In this document: positions 8,383-18,168 of the stretch, piece after piece
Layout: every line of letters starts with the position of its first letter
Position numbering within the stretch: the stretch's first letter is position 1
Source of the DNA: Tenacibaculum sp.
GTDB lineage: Bacteria > Bacteroidota > Bacteroidia > Flavobacteriales > Flavobacteriaceae
DNA length: 64,000 bases
NCBI GenBank assembly: GCA_022448525.1
Contig: JAKVCX010000005.1
Span: forward strand, 139,540 to 203,539
Direction of reading: 5' to 3'
Made by a program: the position numbers and the translations under genes
The notes under the pieces: generated by a model
Told to the model about the DNA's origin: nothing
The model's database searches: none
What the model saw: only the letters and a program-made list of their open reading frames with translations

Positions 8383-9828
8383 TTAGATGATTTTAAAACG
8401 ATTAGAGAATTTCACAGTAATTAGTAACACAATAAAGAACCAAAAAATGAGTGTTATTAGAGCCATAAATTGATTGTTTATAGTTTGTGAAACTGGAATG
8501 AATTGATAACTAAATTGAGGAGCAGATAGCCAATATTCTTTTTTAACAACATGTACTTTTCCTTCACTACTTTTCGCTTTGTTACTTATGAACTTCATTT
8601 GTAATTCGTTCATGTATTGAGATTGTTTGTATCGATAATCTTCTGTTTGATTTAGGAAACTAACATAGGTGTTAAAGTCAGTCCCTGATAAACTCATAGA
8701 TAAGTTTTTAATAGCTAAATACGGGTTCAGAATAACTAATCTGTTAGCGATGCTATTCTGGTTTTTATAAGAATCTATTAATTTTTTATGCTGTTTATTG
8801 TAAATAGTTGCAGTTTGTTCTTCCCCTTTACTCATTAAAAAACCGCTATAATTGAAAGGTAATTCTTTTACATCTGTGACATTATGAACTTTGAGTATAG
8901 AGTCTTTAAGCCCATTAAAGTAAGGGTCATTTGGATTATGGCTGTCTCCTTGTTTTGATACTTCTTCCTCAACAGCTGCACGGAACGCTATTTTTGAAAG
9001 ATTGGGATACAATGAATTTCCTATTACTTGTGATGTTTTTGGAATAATGATAAAGAACAATAACCAACCTCCTAATAAAGTTAAAAGAGACCTGTTTGAA
9101 TTTGTACTTTTCCCAGAAATAATAACGGTTGTAAAGGATAATATGAGATAAAATAGTATGTAAAATACAGTTATTAGAAATGTCCTTATAACAATAGAAC
9201 TGTTTGAAACATCATCTTGAATTTTTGTGATACTCCACAAGGCGATTAAGCCTGGGATAAAGAATAAAGATGATACTAGAAATAATCCAATTGATTTACC
9301 AAAAAGGATATCTTTCATATTAATACCTTGGGTATAATAAATTTTTAAAGTTCCATTTTCTTTTTCTGAAGTAATAGCTGAATATCCTACAAAAAATACA
9401 ATTAATGGAAGTATGAGTTGTAATAGCATAGCGATATTTAAATCTCCAAAACGTACTAATCCTGTAGATAAACTTGCTTCTGAAAAGTTTGCAGTATTTT
9501 GTCTATGTGCTTCTAAGAAAATTGCATTTCCTGTATAACTCTCTATTCCTGAGTCAAAAATGGTTAAAGGATGTTGCTCTCGAAAAGCAAAAGTCCCAAA
9601 ATGAGCCATTCTATGTGGATGTTTATCAGGGTTATCTTCCCAACTTTTTCGTGCTTTATTTTGATGATGTTCAGTAATATGATGATTGTTTTCATACGCT
9701 TTCCAACCATCAATGGTAACATATATAATGACTGAAATAAAAACAGCTAGCAGTCCTAAAAGACCTTTTGAATAAAAGGTCTTTTTAAAAAACTGCTTAG
9801 CTATTAATAGGACAACTTGTACCTTCAT
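8383..9828 (-). CDS. ABC-2 type permease (DUF3526-like), first of pair
   Basis: 481 aa, a paralogue in layout of the adjacent 447-aa permease: N-terminal helix (about 18-40), a large periplasmic loop, then helices at about 135-155, 180-200, 215-240, 250-270 and a C-terminal one near 455-475. The coupling motif is SEKENGTLKIYYTQG followed by LFGKSIG, the classic ABC-2 signature. It starts 5 bases after the TonB receptor stop and is followed 1 base later by the second permease. ABC-2 permeases with the NosF/NosY look are known from copper or metal-related clusters. The direction of transport cannot be read from sequence. Confidence 0.85.
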   Translation of the reverse strand: MKVQVVLLIAKQFFKKTFYSKGLLGLLAVFISVIIYVTIDGWKAYENNHHITEHHQNKARKSWEDNPDKHPHRMAHFGTFAFREQHPLTIFDSGIESYTGNAIFLEAHRQNTANFSEASLSTGLVRFGDLNIAMLLQLILPLIVFFVGYSAITSEKENGTLKIYYTQGINMKDILFGKSIGLFLVSSLFFIPGLIALWSITKIQDDVSNSSIVIRTFLITVFYILFYLILSFTTVIISGKSTNSNRSLLTLLGGWLLFFIIIPKTSQVIGNSLYPNLSKIAFRAAVEEEVSKQGDSHNPNDPYFNGLKDSILKVHNVTDVKELPFNYSGFLMSKGEEQTATIYNKQHKKLIDSYKNQNSIANRLVILNPYLAIKNLSMSLSGTDFNTYVSFLNQTEDYRYKQSQYMNELQMKFISNKAKSSEGKVHVVKKEYWLSAPQFSYQFIPVSQTINNQFMALITLIFWFFIVLLITVKFSNRFKII

Positions 9829-9833
9829 ATAAT

Positions 9834-12335
9834 TTAAAATTTATATGTAGCGTTTAATAAAACATTTCTTGGTGCGCCAGGACCTAATCTTGATGGGTTT
9901 AAACCTCCTAACCAATATGTTGTATCAAATAAATTGTTTAATTTTAATGTTAGCTGTATTCCTGTATTGTTTGGTTTGTAATAAACCGCGGCATCAAAAA
10001 CTGTGTAATCAGGTAAGAGTACTCTATCTGTGCTGTAAGTAGGGTTATACCAAGTAAATCTTTCATCAACATACTGAGCACCTAGTCCAAGTCCAATTCC
10101 ACTTAATTTAGAATCTGATTCAAAATCAAACCTACCCCAAACATTCGCATTGTGTTTTGGAGCTCCACCGATTCGTTCCCCTATAAATTCAGGAATAGCA
10201 TCTTCTTCAATAGTAGCATTGTTATATCCATAAGAAGCAGTTAACTGTAAGTTTGGTAAAATATATCCAGAAAGATCAGTTTCAAATCCTCTACTTCTTT
10301 GTTCCCCTCTAGTCGTTAAATTGTCTAAATCATAAGTGTCTCCTAATAAAATATTCTTTTGAGTGATATCGAATACGGCAAAGTTTGCAAAGATTTTTCC
10401 ATTTAAGAATTCTGCTTTAGCTCCAACTTCAATTAAACTACTCTCCAATGGATCAAATCTACCAGGTGAAGCTGCCCAAAAGAAACCTTCCGCAGTAGGA
10501 GATAATGAAACAGTATTAGTATGAGGTTGAAACCCTTGCAAATATGTTGCGTATGCACTAATATCTTTTGTAACCTCATAAGTTAAACCAAGTCTTGGAA
10601 CAAATGCGCTTGTTTTGAATTCTTGCTCGTTACCTTTATAATCAAAAATATCGGTAAACCATTCATAACGTAAGTTTACTAGAGCAGAAAACTTACCTAT
10701 CTTAAATTGGTTTTGAATATAAATCCCGTTAGAAGTATTTAAGTTCGCAGGAATTGAAAGTTCAGAAAGATTATATGCATTGGTATTTCTTGCTCCGTTG
10801 AAAGGATCTTCCAAATTAAAATGTGGAACTGCAGGAACTGGCATTGTTATACCGTTTACTACCATTTGCTGAAAATTACTTGGATTACTAGGATCGTAAT
10901 TAGCTTGTCCACCACTTACAGTTAAATATCTTCTTGCGCGAAGAAATCCAGCACCAATTTGTCTTTCCCATCTCGTTCCGTCATATCCAAATAATAATTT
11001 ATTGGTGATTTCATCATTTTTGATGTCATAATTAAAAAACGCGCTATAATTATCAGTTTCCCAGAATTGTTGTCTTCTGTCGTAACGCATTCTAGCTAAC
11101 GTTGGAATAACATCACCATTAATATCAACAGCAGTACCGTCAACTCTATGTTCAGCTAAATCTTCGTCCCAAGTTTGCTTCATGTATTGTGCGTTGAAAC
11201 CAAAATTTTCACTAAACTTTTTACTAAAGTTAGCCATAAGGATTAATTCCTTTGTTTTGTAATGGTCATTCGATGCTCCAACATTCATAGTTATTGGTGT
11301 ACTATTTAAATCAAATTCTCCATTGATTGCTCCAAAAATTGGCTGACCTCTATCTAGATTTCCTTCGGCATCATTGTAGATCATCTCAACATTAAATGAT
11401 GTATTTTCATCAGGAATATAACTAAAAGAAGGATTTACTAAAATTGCATTATTGTTTACAACATCTCGGAAAGAATCCGCTTCTTGAAAAGCGGCATTAA
11501 AACGATAAAGTAATGTTTTTGATTCATTTAAAGGTCCCGTGAAGTCGGCAGTAGCTCTTAAAGTACCAAAACTTCCAGCAGCTAAACTTACCGAATTTCT
11601 TTTTTCTACTAATGGTTTTTTTGTAACCATGTTAACTGTTCCACCAGGATCGGCACTTGAGAATGTAACAGACGATGGTCCTTTAATTACTTCTACACGC
11701 TCAAGATGTGAAGTAATTGGCTGTAAAAAGTAATATTGACGAGTACGCATTCCGTTAATCATTTGACCGTCATCAGCCTGTGTAATACCACGAATATTAT
11801 AATGATTGTACAATCCAGTTAATGCAACATTACTTACTGTTTTAACTGCTTCTGGTAATTGAAAAGCTTGTCTGTCTTCTATGAGCTCTTTCGTAACGGT
11901 AGAAACTGCTTGTGGTAATTCTTTGTTTTTTATTGCAATTTTTGTTGCTGAAAAAGAATAATCACTATTGTAATCGTTACGTTTTCTACCTAGAATTTCG
12001 ACTGTTTGTAAATATTCTTCTGATTCAAGAAGTGTTAAAGTTCCTAAATCAATATTTTGATTTTTTGTAACAACTATGTCTTTTGTGATAGTATTGAATC
12101 CAACATAAGTAACATTGATTGTAAATTCACCTTCAGTATTTATTTCAAGACTAAATGTTCCATCTGAGTTTGTTGAAACTCCCTTCTGTTTAATTGTTTT
12201 ATTTGATAAAATAATGTTTGCTCCAAGAATAGGATCATTATTAGCATCTAAAACTTTCCCCGTAATTTTAGATTGCGAAAAACTTACCTGTACTGCAAAA
12301 AAGAGTATTGCAAGTACAATTTTACTTAACTTCAT
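9834..12335 (-). CDS. TonB-dependent outer-membrane receptor (siderophore/metallophore type)
   Basis: 833 aa. Signal peptide (1-20), then a CarboxypepD_reg-like beta-sandwich (about 22-100) typical of Bacteroidota receptors, a plug domain (about 130-245) with VEVIKGPSSVTFSSADPGGTVNMVTKKP, and a 22-strand-type barrel ending in the aromatic terminus NATYKF. The IKGP...GGTVN box and barrel sequence match siderophore receptors such as FhuA/FecA-like proteins rather than SusC: there is no SusD partner. It imports a small chelate across the outer membrane using TonB energy. It follows the ABC ATPase and precedes the ABC-2 permeases, so receptor, inner-membrane transporter and periplasmic hydrolase are co-expressed. 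The ligand is unknown. Confidence 0.92.
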   Translation of the reverse strand: MKLSKIVLAILFFAVQVSFSQSKITGKVLDANNDPILGANIILSNKTIKQKGVSTNSDGTFSLEINTEGEFTINVTYVGFNTITKDIVVTKNQNIDLGTLTLLESEEYLQTVEILGRKRNDYNSDYSFSATKIAIKNKELPQAVSTVTKELIEDRQAFQLPEAVKTVSNVALTGLYNHYNIRGITQADDGQMINGMRTRQYYFLQPITSHLERVEVIKGPSSVTFSSADPGGTVNMVTKKPLVEKRNSVSLAAGSFGTLRATADFTGPLNESKTLLYRFNAAFQEADSFRDVVNNNAILVNPSFSYIPDENTSFNVEMIYNDAEGNLDRGQPIFGAINGEFDLNSTPITMNVGASNDHYKTKELILMANFSKKFSENFGFNAQYMKQTWDEDLAEHRVDGTAVDINGDVIPTLARMRYDRRQQFWETDNYSAFFNYDIKNDEITNKLLFGYDGTRWERQIGAGFLRARRYLTVSGGQANYDPSNPSNFQQMVVNGITMPVPAVPHFNLEDPFNGARNTNAYNLSELSIPANLNTSNGIYIQNQFKIGKFSALVNLRYEWFTDIFDYKGNEQEFKTSAFVPRLGLTYEVTKDISAYATYLQGFQPHTNTVSLSPTAEGFFWAASPGRFDPLESSLIEVGAKAEFLNGKIFANFAVFDITQKNILLGDTYDLDNLTTRGEQRSRGFETDLSGYILPNLQLTASYGYNNATIEEDAIPEFIGERIGGAPKHNANVWGRFDFESDSKLSGIGLGLGAQYVDERFTWYNPTYSTDRVLLPDYTVFDAAVYYKPNNTGIQLTLKLNNLFDTTYWLGGLNPSRLGPGAPRNVLLNATYKF

Positions 12336-12356
12336 TTTAGGTTTAATTATTATTGA

Positions 12357-13046
12357 TTAAATTGTTTTTACATATAATTCTTGTAATTGTTGCGCTGAAA
12401 TATTATCTGTTTCAGCAATATGAACTAAAGTCCCTTCTTTCATAATCCCTATTCTTGCACAAATATTTACCGCGTTAAATATGTCATGAGTAGCCATTAA
12501 AATGCCCACTCCATTCGCAGATAATTCTTTACATGTTTTAGCAAATTCTAAAGATGCCTTAGGGTCTAAACCAGAAGTTGGTTCATCCATTAATATATAT
12601 GAGGCGTTTTTAGCTAAAGCAATGGCAATCCCCACCTTTTGCCTCATTCCTTTAGAATATGTAGATAGTTTTTTCTTAAAAGCCTCTTCTTGTAAGTTGG
12701 CTTTTTCTAAGTATTGAAATAATTCTTTTTCAGAATAATTAAATCCAGCTAGCCTACTAAAGAAATCTAAGTTTTCGACTCCTGATAAATTGCTATACAA
12801 TTGAACAATTTCAGGAATATAAGCTATTGAACTTCTACTAGAATTTGATGTAACTGAGTTGTTATCGATTAAAGCTTCACCGGAAGTAGGCTCTATTAAA
12901 CCCAGGAAGATATTAATTGTAGTTGTCTTTCCAGCTCCGTTTTGTCCTAGTAAACAGAATATTTCTCCAGGCGCAACTGAAAAATTCAAATCTTTGAGCG
13001 CTAATTTATCATTATAGCGCATACTAAGCTTTTTAGCTCTTAACAT
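12357..13046 (-). CDS. ABC transporter ATP-binding protein (ABC-2/NosF-like), first gene of metal operon
   Basis: 229 aa. Walker A is GQNGAGKTTT, the signature is YSKGMRQKVGIA, Walker B is YILMDEPTSGLD and the H-loop is MATHD. The subfamily is that of ABC-2 partners (CcmA/NosF-like), which fits the two permeases further down the operon. The frame is open 19 codons further up with a TTG at 13103, but the ATG at 13046 (MLRAKKLSMRY) fits family N-termini, and the TTG lies inside a hairpin in the presumed leader, so 13046 is preferred. It is followed 21 bases later by the TonB receptor. It drives transport by the DUF3526-like permease pair. Confidence 0.92.
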   Translation of the reverse strand: MLRAKKLSMRYNDKLALKDLNFSVAPGEIFCLLGQNGAGKTTTINIFLGLIEPTSGEALIDNNSVTSNSSRSSIAYIPEIVQLYSNLSGVENLDFFSRLAGFNYSEKELFQYLEKANLQEEAFKKKLSTYSKGMRQKVGIAIALAKNASYILMDEPTSGLDPKASLEFAKTCKELSANGVGILMATHDIFNAVNICARIGIMKEGTLVHIAETDNISAQQLQELYVKTI

Positions 13047-13098
13047 AACGTTGTGTTTTAATAAAAAATGATGGATAAAACTCTGAAAAAGAGTGGTT

Positions 13099-13129
13099 CT
13101 CAACGAGTGTAAATGCTTTACATGTTGAG
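13099..13129 (-). promoter_or_regulatory. Leader hairpin upstream of the ABC/TonB operon
   Basis: CTCAAC (13099-13104) pairs with GTTGAG (13124-13129), and inside it TGTAAA (13108-13113) pairs with TTTACA (13117-13122) around a TGC loop, with a 3-by-1 internal loop. The inner part alone is a perfect 6-3-6 palindrome. It would lie in the 5' untranslated RNA about 50 bases before the ATPase start, or act as a DNA operator. No T-run follows, so it is not a terminator. Confidence 0.5.
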
Positions 13130-13147
13130 ATTTTCAATAAGAGATAT

Positions 13148-13155
13148 CAAAGCTA
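13148..13155 (-). promoter_or_regulatory. Putative -7 element of ABC/TonB/permease operon
   Basis: On the minus strand the bases read TAGCTTTG, matching TAnnTTTG. Transcription would begin near 13141, giving a leader of about 95 bases that contains the 13099-13129 hairpin. The expected -33 region is occupied by the palindrome at 13170-13187 instead of a TTG. Confidence 0.4.
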
Positions 13156-13169
13156 TTTTCAATAGTAAA

Positions 13170-13187
13170 AAGTTCTAACTAGAACTT
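13170..13187. promoter_or_regulatory. Perfect palindrome (candidate operator) over the -33 region
   Basis: AAGTTCTA-AC-TAGAACTT, two perfect 8-base arms with a 2-base centre. Its centre lies about 27 bases upstream of the -7 element for the metal operon, so a bound dimeric regulator would cover the -33 position. No regulator gene is adjacent, so the binder is unknown. Confidence 0.5.
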
Positions 13188-13224
13188 AACAATTAATTTT
13201 ATTAAAAATAGTTCGATATAAATT

Positions 13225-13557
13225 TTATGAGAAAATATAAGGAGGAGACCTAGATTTCTTGTGAAATAATACTATTGAGGTTAGTTGATTCTCGGCTGGT
13301 ATTATTTTACTGGTTATAACCTTTCTAAGAGGTAAACTATAGTTTGATTCTTCTAAAACAGGAATTTCACTATTAAGATAAATATCACAAATGTTACAGT
13401 CGTCAGTACTTTGAGAATCTTTATAAGTAATTTCCTTACTGATATTATTATCAGGATGTTCATTGGAATGATCAAATGAGTGTATAAAAGCGAAAACATG
13501 AGTCATTAAAATGAAACACGCTACAAAAACACTATATACCTTTTGAATATTCTTCAA
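13225..13557 (-). CDS. Small secreted protein with CxxC motif
   Basis: About 110 aa. Only TTG starts are available: 13557 gives MKNIQKVYSVFVACFILMTH, a good signal sequence; 13569 would add four residues. The mature part is His/Asp-rich at its start (FIHSFDHSNEH), then has DDCNICDIYLN with a CxxC pair, and ends in SRSPPYIF. Short proteins of this shape, resembling DUF2946, commonly precede copper- or metal-related TonB receptors in Bacteroidota. That is recollection, and the resemblance is loose. It lies about 180 bases upstream of the ABC ATPase in the same direction and may belong to the same regulon. The frame has signal-peptide and CxxC features, so it is likely real despite the rare start codon. 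Confidence 0.65.
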   Translation of the reverse strand: MKNIQKVYSVFVACFILMTHVFAFIHSFDHSNEHPDNNISKEITYKDSQSTDDCNICDIYLNSEIPVLEESNYSLPLRKVITSKIIPAENQLTSIVLFHKKSRSPPYIFS

Positions 13558-13640
13558 TTTACAATTCAACTCTTTATTGCATCAGTGTGGCAAATATAGT
13601 AGTTTTTATTTAATTCTTATTTTGTTGATAATATTCAATA

Positions 13641-13670
13641 AAAAAGACAAGAATTTCTTCTTGTCTTTTA
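13641..13670 (-). terminator. Rho-independent terminator after katG
   Basis: AAAAGACAAGAA (13642-13653) and TTCTTGTCTTTT (13658-13669) form a perfect 12-base stem with a 4-base loop and A/T runs on both sides. It lies 23 bases past the katG stop on the minus strand and could work in both directions. Confidence 0.85.
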
Positions 13671-13692
13671 TAAGTATCTGTATTTATGGTTT

Positions 13693-15906
<2,214 letters not shown>

Positions 15907-16102
15907 TTAAAGTTAGTTCGAATTCAAAACTACAATAAAACCATGAATTGTTTTTATCTATAATTTTTATTTTAAAATAGTTAAAACTAATCAAGGTGTT
16001 TTATTTGGTTGTTTTATAGTGTTTTATAAAGATACAATATTTACTCTTTCATCAGTATTGAATTTTCTTATGACGAGATAAAAATTTCTTGTAGAATTCA
16101 CC

Positions 16103-16132
16103 TTGAATTGTGCTAATAACACGATATTTTTG
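16103..16132 (+). promoter_or_regulatory. Promoter of peroxiredoxin operon
   Basis: -33 TTG at 16103-16105, 19 bases, then -7 TATTTTTG at 16125-16132: a full Bacteroidota promoter. The start site would be near 16139, giving a leader of about 48 bases. It lies in the katG/peroxiredoxin divergent region (15895-16186), which otherwise holds only AT-rich sequence and a possible katG -7 (TAGTTTTG on the minus strand, 15925-15932). Confidence 0.65.
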
Positions 16133-16186
16133 CACCTGTTTTTGAAAAACAATGTAAATATTAATTCAATTTAAAAAACTTAAAGA

Positions 16187-16828
16187 ATGGCAACATTAGT
16201 TGGTAAGAAATTTCCAAACTTAAACGTAGACGCAATGAACGAAATGGGAGATACGTTCAAGTTAAATGTTTTAGAAGAAGCAGTAAACAACAAGAAAAAG
16301 GTAGTTTTATTCTGGTATCCAAAAGACTTTACTTTTGTATGTCCAACTGAATTACACGCTTTCCAAGCAGCTTTACCAGAGTTTGAAAAAAGAAACACTA
16401 TTGTAATCGGAGCTTCTTGTGATACTCCAGAGGTACACTTTGCTTGGTTAAACCAATCTAAAGATAACGGAGGTATTGAAGGAGTTACTTATCCTTTATT
16501 AGCTGATAGTAACCGTAACTTATCTTCTATCTTAGGAATTTTAGATATCACTAACGAAACCTACGACGAAGCTACAGGAACTGTTCAAGTAGAAGGAGAT
16601 AACGTAACTTATAGAGCTACTTATATCATTGACGAAGAAGGTACAGTTGTACACGAAGGAGTAAACCATATGCCAATTGGTCGTAATGTAAATGAATATT
16701 TACGTTTAATCGATGCTTACACACACGTGCAAGAAAAAGGTGAGGTTTGTCCTGCTAACTGGGAAGAAGGTAAAGCAGCAATGCAACCTAATGCTAAAGC
16801 AACTGCAGAGTATTTAGCTGTAAACTAA
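16187..16828 (+). CDS. 2-Cys peroxiredoxin (AhpC/Prx1 type)
   Basis: 213 aa, cytoplasmic. The peroxidatic Cys lies in DFTFVCPTELHAF and the resolving Cys in EVCPANW near residue 185, the typical 2-Cys Prx1/AhpC arrangement. The catalytic Thr of the PxxxTxxC motif is present. The C-terminal tail past CPANW should give the flexible, overoxidation-sensitive Prx1 tail. It reduces hydrogen and alkyl peroxides. No ahpF follows; instead a thioredoxin-like gene lies 88 bases downstream and is the probable electron donor. It is transcribed from a consensus promoter divergent from katG. Confidence 0.95.
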   Translation: MATLVGKKFPNLNVDAMNEMGDTFKLNVLEEAVNNKKKVVLFWYPKDFTFVCPTELHAFQAALPEFEKRNTIVIGASCDTPEVHFAWLNQSKDNGGIEGVTYPLLADSNRNLSSILGILDITNETYDEATGTVQVEGDNVTYRATYIIDEEGTVVHEGVNHMPIGRNVNEYLRLIDAYTHVQEKGEVCPANWEEGKAAMQPNAKATAEYLAVN

Positions 16829-16849
16829 TCAATTTATATTAAAAATGTT

Positions 16850-16891
16850 GAATTACGAATTAAGTTTTCCAACTATAATAATTCGTAATTC
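16850..16891 (+). promoter_or_regulatory. Perfect 13-base inverted repeat between peroxiredoxin and thioredoxin genes
   Basis: GAATTACGAATTA (16850-16862) and TAATTCGTAATTC (16879-16891) are perfect complements around a 16-base loop. There is no true T-run after it (CTTCATTTT), so it is either a weak terminator giving partial read-through or an RNA-stabilising hairpin that sets a higher level for the peroxiredoxin than for the downstream genes. Confidence 0.55.
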
Positions 16892-16915
16892 TTCATTTTA
16901 AAAAGTACAAAAATT

Positions 16916-17224
16916 ATGATTCAAGAATTAGCTCAAGATAACTTAGGAAATATTGTAGCGGAGAACAAAAAAGTAGTAGTTCAATACTCTGCAACTTGGT
17001 GTGGAAACTGTAGAATTATGAAACCAAAGTTCAAGAAATTAGCTACAGAGAATAATGATGTTTCTTTTATAATTGCAGATGCTGAAAAGTTTCCAGAAAG
17101 TAGACAATTAGCAACAGTTGATAACTTACCTACTTTTGCAACTTTTGTTGATGGGAAATTTGTAAATCAAGTTCAAACAAATAAGTTTGATGTTTTAAAA
17201 GAACTAGTAAACGAAGTAATTTAA
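16916..17224 (+). CDS. Thioredoxin-family protein
   Basis: 102 aa, a bare thioredoxin fold with no signal peptide. The active site is CGNC in SATWCGNCRIMKP (the usual thioredoxin has CGPC), and the cis-proline lies in VDNLPTFATF. A non-standard CGNC centre may shift its redox potential or partner choice. It probably recycles the neighbouring 2-Cys peroxiredoxin. The next gene starts 1 base after its stop, so the two are tightly coupled. Confidence 0.93.
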   Translation: MIQELAQDNLGNIVAENKKVVVQYSATWCGNCRIMKPKFKKLATENNDVSFIIADAEKFPESRQLATVDNLPTFATFVDGKFVNQVQTNKFDVLKELVNEVI

Positions 17225-17225
17225 A

Positions 17226-17483
17226 ATGAAATTACCAGTAATTAAACACTTGACTTCTTTTATTGAAGAGAACGATCAAGATTATATCATTGAAACAATT
17301 GAAACTTTAGAAGCTCTAACAGAGGTTCCATCATTAAAAGATGAGGAATTAGATGTAATTGGAGAATTAATCTCTAATATGTACGGAGCAATTGAAGTTG
17401 ATAAAATGATAAAAGCGGGAACACCAAGAAAAGAAGCGCTGAATAATTTTATGCAACGCGTATTGGGTTCTATAGATAAATAA
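17226..17483 (+). CDS. DUF6952-like small acidic protein
   Basis: 85 aa, acidic and helical, with no signal or cysteine: MKLPVIKHLTSFIEEND then repeated Leu/Glu helices. I recognise it as the small protein that regularly follows the peroxiredoxin-thioredoxin pair in flavobacteria (DUF6952). Its biochemical role is unknown. Its start lies 1 base after the thioredoxin stop, and a strong bidirectional terminator directly follows its stop, so it is the last gene of the peroxide unit. Confidence 0.82.
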   Translation: MKLPVIKHLTSFIEENDQDYIIETIETLEALTEVPSLKDEELDVIGELISNMYGAIEVDKMIKAGTPRKEALNNFMQRVLGSIDK

Positions 17484-17515
17484 AAATCCTAAGTTTTAAA
17501 CTTAGGATTTTTTTT
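17482..17515. terminator. Bidirectional rho-independent terminator
   Basis: AAAAATCCTAAG (17482-17493) pairs perfectly with CTTAGGATTTTT (from 17501), with further pairing into the TTTTAAA centre, and T-runs in both directions. It ends the peroxiredoxin unit on the plus strand and the cupin unit on the minus strand, overlapping the cupin stop codon. Confidence 0.88.
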
Positions 17516-18014
17516 ATGAATGTGTTAATCTGGTTATTATTTCTTCGTGTTGTGGAAATAAATCAACTAACTCTTTTCTTTCAGGTAACACAAAGTCTTT
17601 AAAATCGAAACCAGGAGCTACCGTGCAGCCTGTAAATGCGTAGGAGTTTTTTTCTAAAACTTCAGCGGCAAACCAATATTGTGCTGGGACTACAAATTGA
17701 GGTACTTCATTATCAATAATTTTGTTACCAATTAACACATAAGAATACTCACCTTTTGGAGAAATCATATGTAGTTTTAAAGTTGTTCCAAGGTAAAAAT
17801 GCCACATCTCATCTTGATTAATCTTGTGAAATGCAGAAAAACTATCTGAAGTTAGTAAAAAGTAAATTCCAGTAGAATAGTTTCTATCGCCTGTAAAATC
17901 GGTACTTAAATTTTCATTGGTAATACTTCCTGAACTTCTGTAAGTTTCTTTAAAATATCCACCTTCTGGATGTTGATTTAAATCAAACTTTTCAATTATA
18001 TCGTTAATCTTCAT
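17514..18014 (-). CDS. Cupin-superfamily protein (DUF985/Cupin_5)
   Basis: 166 aa. It matches the DUF985 cupin pattern: LNQHPEGGYFKETYR at the start, STGIYFLLTSDSFSAFHKINQDEMWHFYLG (metal-binding-style His/Glu positions in the jelly roll), and PGFDFKDFVLPER near the end. The members' substrate is unknown; the fold suggests binding or isomerisation of a small molecule. Its start codon lies inside the last codons of the 54-aa basic protein gene (11-base overlap), so it is translated from the same message as that gene and the upstream symporter. Confidence 0.88.
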   Translation of the reverse strand: MKINDIIEKFDLNQHPEGGYFKETYRSSGSITNENLSTDFTGDRNYSTGIYFLLTSDSFSAFHKINQDEMWHFYLGTTLKLHMISPKGEYSYVLIGNKIIDNEVPQFVVPAQYWFAAEVLEKNSYAFTGCTVAPGFDFKDFVLPERKELVDLFPQHEEIITRLTHS

Positions 18015-18168
18015 TTTGTTCTTTAGCTTCGTTTGCTTTTTTAATAATAGCTTTTAGTCTTTCCTTAGTTCGCTGTTTTTCTAACCGAAGTTTATTTTCC
18101 TTCTGTTTCATTAAGCGAGTGTGTTTCGCTTTGTTAACTGTGTTTTTGGCTTTCCCTTTTTTAGGCAT
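18004..18168 (-). CDS. 54-aa highly basic small protein
   Basis: The frame reads from MPKKGKAKNT to KEQNED, 54 codons plus TAA. It is very rich in Lys/Arg and has one long predicted helix (about residues 18-50) with heptad-like Leu/Lys/Glu spacing. The start overlaps the end of the sodium/solute symporter gene by 8 bases and the stop overlaps the cupin start by 11 bases. Such double coupling is strong evidence of a real gene. I recall similar short Lys-rich proteins in Flavobacteriaceae but know no function. A nucleic-acid or ribosome-associated role would fit the charge (inference). Confidence 0.7.
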   Translation of the reverse strand: MPKKGKAKNTVNKAKHTRLMKQKENKLRLEKQRTKERLKAIIKKANEAKEQNED

